NCBI GenBank assembly: GCA_031472005.1
Contig: PZJY01000010.1
Coordinates: 372,001-436,000 of the forward strand
From: Tetracladium setigerum
Taxonomy: Eukaryota; Ascomycota; Leotiomycetes; Helotiales
Length of the DNA: 64,000 nt
Reading direction: 5' to 3'
The notes beneath the pieces are model-generated. The model had not been told where the DNA came from. It worked only from the letters and a program-made list of their open reading frames with translations, and ran no database searches. The position numbers were made by a program, and so were the translations under genes. Shown in pieces: positions 56,548-64,000 of the stretch (position 1 is its first letter; each line of letters begins with the position of its first letter).

Positions 56548-57676
56548 CTAAACCCCACTCCTCCTCAACGCATGCTCATCACTCCTCCTCGCCCTCCACG
56601 CACCAAACCCACCCCTAGCCCTTCCCCCCTCTCTCTTCTCACTAAACTCCCTCCTCTCCTTCTTCCTCCCCACACAAAACAGTGCCGCCCAAAGCACCAG
56701 CGACACAAACATAGCCGCAACCGAAGTCCACGTCAAGATCAAGAATTTCTGCCCCTTATAGGCGTACAATCCAATATCATTTCCATGTTTATTGATCAAG
56801 CCTGTGGCTTTGTTCTGTACGATTGTGATGATGATGGAGGTGATGAGGAGACAGATGAAGGAGAGGCCGGCGAGGGCGCCGTTGGCGAGAGAGAAGATGC
56901 GGCGGTCGATGAAGAGGGAGAGGAGGGAGGTGAGGATGGAGAGGCCGGCGGCGCCGATGCCGATGCAGTAGAGGATGAAGGCTGCGTCGAAGGCGGTGTT
57001 GAGTGCGTCGAGGCCGTTTTGGATCGCGTCGGGCCATTTGATGTCGTCGAGGGTGATGTCGGCTGGGCCATCGGCGAGTTCCTTTTCGAGGACAGAGGTG
57101 ATGTCGAAGTTGTCTATTTTTTTTAACATTTAGCTTTCATCACCGAGAGGAGTGTGTTGAAGAATCAAAACTTACTCATTGCAATATCCTTCGTGCAGCT
57201 CGTCCCATTCTTACTGGCACCTTTCGCCGTAGCATTTGGTCGGAAACTGCCAAAGCACAAATCCATAACGTGCAAGCTGTACCACTCATGGATACCAAGT
57301 TGATCTGCCAACTCGTCGGCAATTTTGTTACCAATTTTGTTGAGGACATCGGTCGTTTTGTCGGCGGCGTCGTCGATGAGGCCGTCTAGGAAGTCCGGGA
57401 GGACGGTGTCGGTTGGTTCTTCGCCGTTGATGTCTGGGATGAGGTTGTAGCCGAGGGTGGAGGTGTTGAGCTGGGGAGGGAGGTGAATGTGTTAGTTGTG
57501 GTGTTTTTTTGGTAGTTGTGGTTATTTTGGATGAAAGGGAGGGAGGGGAGGGGACTTACAGAGAGGATGTTGTAATCTTCGAGGAATCCAGGTTTGTTGC
57601 CTGCAAAGAGACATAACATGGAGAGGATGAATGCCACGATGGCTAGAGCCATAGGCCCAAGAACAGCGAAACGCAT
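56548..57676 (-). CDS. SUR7/PalI family four-transmembrane protein
   Basis: 325 aa, three exons: 57676-57560, 57470-57176 and 57113-56548 (introns of 89 and 62 bp), frame intact. Helix 1 is at the N-terminus (VLGPMALAIVAFILSMLCLFA), then an extracellular loop with HEWYSLHVMDLCFGSFRPN, close to the W-x-C-G-type signature of SUR7/PalI proteins, followed by three helices (ILYCIGIGAAGLSILTSLLS, GLSFICLLITSIIITIV, LTWTSVAAMFVSLVLWAALF) and a basic Arg-rich tail. SUR7 proteins mark eisosomes and cortical patches; PalI acts in pH sensing. Which of the two this is cannot be told from sequence alone. Confidence 0.9.
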
Positions 57677-59518
57677 GATGAGGAGGTAGACTCTTTAGTG
57701 TATAAATTATATAAGGTAGGAAAGTTGGTTGACGAGAGAGAGGGTTCGTGGAAGACAAGTAGAAGTACTTAGACTTTGATTCTGAATAAAGGAAGTAGAG
57801 ACTTGACAATGGGAACTCGAATAAGAGGGACAGAGACAAAGAGCATCAAATCTTGAATATATAAATACACTTGTCTCACCACGACATCATACATCATCTC
57901 ACCGTGCACTCACACTCGCGCTACACCCCCTTCCTAAGAATCACCAGTAATAGTAGAGCAAATAAAGCAAGCAATAAACATCGACAACCAAGGATACTGT
58001 CCCTGATTGTCTCTCATCCGGCCCTGAGTGGCTGGAGAATGATTCGAATGGCTCAATGCTGAATGAACCTTAATGGTTTCTGGAAATACTCCGCGAACTC
58101 TCTCGTGTTTCTTTTCTCTTTCCCTTGAAGCCGCCTCGATGCTGGCCCCATGTTGCGTCATTATTCCTGGTCAGGGAGGGTGGGCGTCAGGGTATGTGGT
58201 GTGTGTTGTCGTTTGTTTGGTGAGGAACGTTCAATCTCCAAAAAACCTGCTGGCGGCTGGGCTGGGCTGGAGAGTTGGCGCTCCCGCCGCGCGCGACGTC
58301 AATGCTTCAGGGGTATGAGGTAGGGGTCCTCCGTTTTTGGGTTGGCGATGGGGATGTACCCTGAAAATGTCAATCGGATGGAAAGTTCATCGGATAATTG
58401 ATGGGAATATTCATCTCTTTTTTACCTGAAGAATAGTACATTTGAGGATATATTAATTATTCGCTATCTCTCTCTCTCTTTGTGTCTGTGTTCTCAAGGC
58501 ATCTGGATGCTTTCAGCAGGTCTTCTTGAAGGCTGTTGCGCGGCATTACTACCACAACTTTATCTGCAATTCCCGGAGCTAAGATTTAGTCTAACCAGCC
58601 ACTTAATTACAACCTCTCTCTATTGTACTCACCAACCAACCTACGCCTTCACACGGACAGTTTGTGAGCTGTTGTTATTTGCACCTCTTGAACGAGACCA
58701 AGGAAGTCACAAAAATTGCCTTTCTTGGCAACTTCATTGTAGAAGACAACTCCGACGACCTCTCTCTAAACGGGACCAAATTGGAATCAACTGATCTTGT
58801 TCAGAAGGTGAAATAAAAGAAAGAGAAAATTTCCTTTTGATAACGACCTAGTTGCTGTGTGTGATGAGAGTATATATACCTTACATTCACAGTCGCTTTT
58901 GGGATCTCTTTCCCTTGGATTATTCAACTGGTCCATCTGCCAAGAGACCACGAACTTTGACGGCCATATGATTCTTCTCGTCCTCTCAACACCGCTTCAC
59001 ACCACATTCTCGACGGGAATTATCCCCATCAATATCATCAAGTATTATGGCTTTTCTGCGCATGGGAACGACTTCTCATTTCACTCACTCACAAATCCGG
59101 CACTCATCTCAGATTCCAACGAACCCCTGTGAAGATCACGATTTATGACATCACCGAGTCGAGGGCATTTTGAGATTCAAAACATGGGGAAGGTCTCATC
59201 TGAACAAACAGCCATTGTTCATTGAAAGACTTTTTTCAAAGGAAGACAAGATGTATCTAAAGTAATGATATATCATTTTTGAAGTCACAGGTAAGGAGGT
59301 TCTAGCTAACATGGAAAGCACATGCTTCGTTCGCTCGCAATTCCTGTGGCTTTCCCTTTCATGACGTAGCGAGGGCAAGCTGTCTGTCGGTTCTTCTAAA
59401 CCTCAAGTTTGCCAAAACCTGGATCTCGATAGTAGTTGCACAAGTGTTTCTTCTCCTTCATCTTTCGCATCTCCTCCGTCCTTTTCGTTCTCATCACGAC
59501 AAAAAATAACTGTCAAAA
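57677..59518. other. Intergenic between divergent SUR7-like and DUF3292-like genes
   Basis: 1.8 kb shared 5' region. Overlapping short ORFs (58073-58318, 58480-58794, 58857-59132) have no recognisable features. A (CT)n tract occurs near 58467-58481. Confidence 0.5.
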
Positions 59519-61607
59519 ATGGCAGACACCACGCCTCCCCACCCCCTCTCCCAATCCTTTGAGGAAATAGGCCATACACCCTCAACATCATCAGGAACTC
59601 CGGAACTGATAGAAGAATCAACACTCCCCACAGAAAGCCACCAGCTTGCTCATTCTCCCATCGAGGAAGAAGAAGAAAAGGGCATTGCTCAGTTGGAACA
59701 TGATGATGCAGCCGAAGTGAGAGATTTGGGATGGAATGATGATCCAGAAGACATTCCATCCCCTTTAGTAGGAGGAATGCAAAATGAAGAACTTTGGACG
59801 CTTATAAGACGCTTCAACAAGGTAACTCTCCTTGCTATGTGACTCTCTGCCTCTTCCACCACTAATCTTGATCAAAAAAGCAACTGTATCATGTCAAAGC
59901 ACTCTCCACCCCTCCCATTGGAGGTCTCGACCTCGAAATTGCAGACGACGAAGAGTTCTCCCCAGATAAACTTCGTGCTAACATCGAACGGCTCTACATG
60001 ACCGTTGGAGTGGGCATGGTCAACTTCTACAAACATATCGTCCGTCTGCGGTCCTGGCGTGAAAGGAACCGCACCCTTGCTTTCTTAGCAGTATACTCCA
60101 CAGCTTGGGCATTGGATTTTCTCGTCCCAGTCATAATCTCCTTCCTCATGATCCTTATTGTCTACCGCCCATCACGAGATTACTGTTTCCCACCTGCTCC
60201 TATATCGTTGATCGATACCTCCTCAGGCGGGGTGAAGACACCTCCAGCTGGAGTCTTAGGAAGTGATAACACCCTTACTGGAGCGCCAGAAAAACACCAA
60301 GGCGAAGCTGTTGAACAAGAAGCTTCGAATTTCTTCAACAGTTTCACTTCCATCGCCATCAGTTCCGCGGCAGGGAAGGATCCCAAGGAGATCCACCACA
60401 TGATGAATCCGCTGCCAAACTCGCAGCACCAAGTCTCACGGATGCCAAAAAACCCAGCAAAGATGCCTCTCACGACAAGACGAAAGAACCAATGTCAGCA
60501 GCCATGTGGTCAAAAGCCAGACCTGTTATGCACACCCTCGCTGATGTGGCAGATACATGGGAACGATTCGGCAATGTTCTCCACGCCACTTCCCCATTTC
60601 CACACAAGCGACCGAGGATGAAGCTAGCAGGATGTCTTGTCCCTGTTCTACTTGCTTCCATCTTCACCAGCTCATACATGTTCACTAAGATCAACGGGCT
60701 ATTGTTTGGCTTCGGCTTCTTTGCTGACCCGTTGATCTGGAGAGGATTGGATCTCTTGAATAGGAAGATACCAAATTGGCAGAAATACCTCGAGTTGCGA
60801 AATTCAATTCTCAAGGGTATACCAACCAATGCTCAATTGACAATAACACTCTTGCGCATTGGAGAAGCCAACAAAGCACCTCTCCCACCACCACCATATT
60901 CCGGACCTCCACCACCAATGGAAGCTCACGAGAACGCAGGAGAAGACCTAGAACATCTCGGTGAGTTTTACGCACCCTCCCATAAGAATTATTTCGAAAG
61001 CAACTACTAACCCTCGCAGAAGGTGCCTCTGAAGCCGAAATCTCATCAGCAGTCAACCCCAGTGCTTCCACCACCTCCTCCCCCTCGCCACCACCCAAAA
61101 ACGCAAAGGCGCACACATCCTCTCCGCCCTCCGCACAGCAACCAAAGGCGGCGTAGAAACCCTCCTCGGAACCGACCGTCTCAAAGCCGCTGCCGGCGCC
61201 TCGCACGCCAAAAACCGTCTCGGCGTTCTAAAACGTAGTCCTACCATCCAACCAGGCGGTCCGATTGATTTCCCCTGCCGCTACAAAGGCAAGCGTGGAC
61301 GCGTTTACATCACTACTACGGGTCCTCCTGGGCAACAACAGGCCGTAGTCAGTTGGACGGCTCAAAAGGAAGATAAAGAACCGCTTTGGAGCGTGGCTGT
61401 GGAGGATATCAAGGAGGTCAAAAAGATCGGGGGCTGGGTTGGAAGACGAAGTTGATTGTGGGCTGGGCTACGGAGAGGGAGGTTGCCGATGGCTTGGTGA
61501 TTGTGGATAGCGAGGGGAGGGAGAAGATGGTTACGGCTGTGGCGTTGAGGGAGGAGCTGTTTAATAGACTTGTTGCGATGGGCGGCCAGGTTTGGGAGAG
61601 TTGGTAG
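59519..61607 (+). CDS. DUF3292-like fungal membrane protein with C-terminal PH/GRAM-like region
   Basis: Three exons: 59519-59821, 59881-60960 and 61020-61607. Acidic N-terminus; LWTLIRRFNKQLYHV spans intron 1; paired hydrophobic helices (AWALDFLVPVIISFLMILIV) and a second pair (AGCLVPVLLASIFTSSYMFT, LLFGFGFFADPLI) separated by a charged linker; then LGVLKRSPTIQPGGPIDFPC and GRVYITTTGP, with a conserved-looking C-terminal half suggesting a small PH- or GRAM-like beta domain (inference). The overall architecture fits the fungal DUF3292 proteins, often described as PH-domain-containing. Three missing bases are implied: near 60378-60379, 61088-61089 and run 61429-61433. With them the length is exactly 658 codons. 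Membrane-contact or lipid-related function is only a guess. Confidence 0.8.
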
Positions 61608-62418
61608 GTTGTGGAGTTTGGAGGAATGGAGTTTTAAAAAATTTATACACACATACCTAGGTAGGAAGTTACCCGCATATTATTGTTAGCGATTATTTAA
61701 GCAGTTTGTAAGAGTAACAAAAACGAAAGAGAAAGCAAAAATGAAAATAAAAGTCAAAAAAACAGTCCTCTACTAAAGAAATACAAATGGCCACTGAGAT
61801 GCAAAACCAAAGAGAGAGACTGGAGAGATAAAAAAGAAAAACTTGTGCATATAAACCCTCTGTATTCGTGTATATTCTTTCCTAGGTAGGTAAGGTAAAT
61901 TTACGTAAGGTAGGTATGTAAAGTAAGTATCTAGGTATGTCAAGTTTTCTAGGGTGTTATTTTCAAGGTAGGAAGTGAGTTCAGCCCATTATGAGCCCAG
62001 GGTATAACCGTATATATAGGTTGAGAGAGTGTGTGACGATGAACCGACGAATCGATGACGCTCCGCTGGCTCTCCGAGGGCCACTGCCGTGGAGGCAGTA
62101 CAGTTTTCTTTTTCTTTTTTCCTCTTCGTCTTCTTTTCTTCTTCGGTTTTTTTAGTTCGTCTTGTTCAAACTTCAATTCACGTTTTTTTATTTGTCTTCA
62201 TTCTTTCTCGTCTTTCTTATTTTTTATAGAAGTTAATTCCAGAAACTGGGTAGGTATCTGTTTGGATAATAGAACTGAAGTATAGTACAGAGAGAGGCAA
62301 CAGAGAAAAAATTACTGTGCAGCGACTAGCTAGTTACTTTGAGAAAGGTGGTATTGTGTTTATATTTGTGTTTATATTTATACTTGTATTTATATATTTA
62401 TATCCCACATAATATTCT
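61608..62418. other. Intergenic between DUF3292-like gene and the terminal transcription factor
   Basis: Convergent 3' flanks. Contains TAGGTAGGTAAGG-type repeats (61881-61945), element copy 2 (62056-62098) and pyrimidine tracts to 62230. No gene supported. Confidence 0.6.
62056..62098 (+). repeat. 43-nt dispersed element, copy 2
   Basis: Same 43 bases as 20971-21013 except one G/T difference, same orientation, followed by a pyrimidine tract and a CTTCGTC motif, as at copy 1. Confidence 0.8.
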
Positions 62419-62444
62419 TCATCTCAGTGGCTCAGCCTCATAAA

Positions 62445-63996
62445 TCAAACAAGCAAAGAACTCATCCTCAATAACCCCCCGAATTCATCAGCGCCCTCAC
62501 ACCACTTCGCCAACCTCTCGACAACAGCTTCATCTCCTTCTTCTGCTTTTCGTAGATCGCCTAGTGTTAACTGCTGCTGTTCGCCACCACTACTCCCATC
62601 ACCAGTTCCACTACCATCACCACCACCCTCACCATCCCCATCACCACTAGATCTCGCCCTCCCCCTGGCCCTCTCAAGCCTAAAAGCCCACGATTCATAG
62701 GAATTATAATCCCATAGATCTCGTGAGCCAGGTAGAGGGGTAGCTTCTGTGCCGCCGCATCGTTTGGGAGATGGGTGACCGGTTGTGCCTTCGCGGACGA
62801 GGGAGTCGATTATGAAGAGGAAGGCCATTGTGCTGTGGTTTCCATTAGTGACAGGTTCTGGTGGGTAGGTGGCTTTTAGTGGGTGAGTGGGATGGGTGGG
62901 TGGGATGGGAGATGAGGGGGAAAGGAGGGAGGGGAAGGGAAGGGAAGGGAAAGAGAAGGGGGAGAGGGAAGGAAGAGTGAAGAGTAGGAGGTAAGTACCG
63001 ACGAATGCTTTCGTTGAAAGCCCATATACGCTGCGTTAGATTTGGGAGGGTGAAGAGATCACAGAGATGTAAGTAGGACTGCGATTGGAATAGATAGCGG
63101 GCGATTTCCTGTTGGTTGACGTCGTTATGTTAATTATTATCTGCCTTTTTACAACCAGTGGACTGTCTCGCGTAGATCAAAGGGATGGATGAGTCTGAGA
63201 AGGTAAGGTAGACTTACCATGATAACCACGGCTATGGAAAGTAAATCGTCCATCTGCTTGTCCTGTAGATCTTGTGTTTGTAGCAATAGGTAGATTGTTA
63301 TACTCTGGAAAGCTGCAAGTAGCTCATTATCGTTGTACTGTCGGTACTGTTCTTTTCATCAGCTCTCTTTCCATATATCCATAAACCCTTCTCGTCCCCT
63401 TCTTGTCAAATGTTCATCACATTTTCATCTCATCACATTCTCATTCTCACCTCAGCACCCAAACGTTTAACCTCCGCATAAATACACCCCCACACCATCT
63501 TTGTCGTAGCCTCCGTACGAGCTTCCCACATCCTAACCAACGAAATACAAACAGCCAAAGGAGCAGTAAGACACTCATGTACACCGTTCTTTCGAATGCA
63601 GTTCTGGGGGAGCTGATCAGAGAGCACGCATGATGGGTAGATGAATGGTGGAAGTTGGCCGCGGAGAAGGAGAGTGGGATAGGCTTTGACTTGACCTCTG
63701 ATGAAGCGGGAGGCGAGGCGGGTGTGGGTGTTTGTTGAGTTGCGGGGGTGGTGGAGGTCGTGATATGCGTTGCCGCAGAATATCATTGTGCCGTTGTTGT
63801 TGCGAGAGATGGAAACTTGTGGGGTTGGGAGGTGATCATCTCGGCTGGCGAGGAGGTGATTACTCGTACTTGGTGGCATACTTGGTTGTTCTGCAGGCGT
63901 TTCAAGAAATGTAGATGGGGCCGATACGCCAGGAACAGAGAAATCAAGACTTGTACCACTGCTCCAAGCTGGATTCGACCACTCAAAATCATCCAT
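62445..63996 (-). CDS. Fungal transcription factor-like protein; N-terminal part may lie outside the window
   Basis: Four exons: 63996-63451, 63337-63218, 63108-62999 and 62832 to the stop. Features of the C-terminal half of Zn-cluster regulators: FIRGQVKAYPTLLLRGQLPP, FIYPSCVLSDQLP, PLAVCISLVRMWEART, LLAAFQSITIYLLLQTQ and RIWAFNESIRR | TMAFLFIIDSLV. No Zn2Cys6 motif lies between here and base 64000; it may be encoded upstream, or the protein may lack it. The ATG at 63996 is the first visible but is close to the window edge. As given, the ORF stops at 62445. One missing base in run 62475-62480 would extend it to 62419 with EDEFFACLIYEAEPLR and make the total exactly 397 codons. Confidence 0.78.
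62885..62990. repeat. Purine-rich GGGA/GGGT tract in an intron
   Basis: Intron 3 of the terminal transcription factor (62833-62998) is almost pure purine on the plus strand, with many GGG/GGGG runs separated by A or T. On the plus strand it could form a G-quadruplex. The transcript carries the C-rich complement. Confidence 0.7.
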
Positions 63997-64000
63997 TCTA

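Noticed and set aside
1..64000. CRISPR arrays, operons, riboswitches, integrons or other bacterial features
   Set aside because: The window is fungal nuclear DNA with spliced genes. No regularly spaced direct repeats beyond simple microsatellites were seen.

Overview
The window is nuclear DNA of a filamentous ascomycete (Pezizomycotina). Short GT-AG introns with TACTAAC/CTAAC-like branch sites, two HET-domain genes, four regulators of fungal type (three with a visible Zn2Cys6 cluster), a BIM1/X325-like secreted protein, SUR7/PalI, PNS1 and DUF3292-type proteins all point there. A Leotiomycete is my best guess from remembered family resemblance; I could not run a search. I find 25 protein-coding genes. 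One (ALG10, left edge) is truncated by the window, and the TF at the right edge may be.

Layout. 0-6 kb: ALG10 5' half (-) and a 1285-aa C2H2-type protein (+). 6.8-12 kb: UNC93-like transporter (-), a membrane-anchored protein (+), GINS subunit PSF2 (-). 12.2-18.4 kb: a HET gene (+), a PEBP gene (+) and a second HET gene (-), which together look like a possible allorecognition locus. 19-26 kb: mitochondrial DHODH (-), Zn2Cys6 factor A (-), a CHIP-type TPR/U-box ubiquitin ligase (-). 27-36.5 kb: an orphan multi-pass membrane protein (+), then an AT-rich island with decayed repeats around a T5orf172/MUG113-type gene (+) and a single-pass surface protein (-). 38.5-43.4 kb: SDR (+), Zn2Cys6 factor C (-), QCR10 of complex III (-). 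44.8-52.5 kb: small fungal protein (+), BIM1-like protein (+), GFA/CENP-V-like protein (+), Zn2Cys6 factor B (+), which resembles factor A. 53.5-64 kb: PNS1 transporter (-), SUR7/PalI (-), DUF3292-like protein (+) and the C-terminal part of a fungal transcription factor (-).

The most striking signal concerns the sequence itself. In 12 of the 25 genes the conserved protein jumps reading frame, 23 times in all. Every jump has the same sign: one base is missing, and most lie in short G/C/A/T runs. Adding one base at each site makes the total coding length an exact multiple of three and recovers family-typical C-termini, DNA-binding clusters and membrane segments. The simplest reading is systematic homopolymer under-calling in the assembly, not mass pseudogenisation. 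Coordinates below are those of the sequence as given.

Other noteworthy items: a 9-nt terminal coding exon in QCR10, a 21-nt microexon next to a GC-AG intron in the SDR gene, a second GC-AG intron in ALG10, a 43-nt element present twice in the same orientation 41 kb apart, a strong hairpin and a MITE-like inverted repeat near 21 kb, and a roughly 100-bp dispersed repeat pair bracketing the AT-rich island. The genes are not an operon or an obvious metabolic cluster; most are ordinary housekeeping neighbours.
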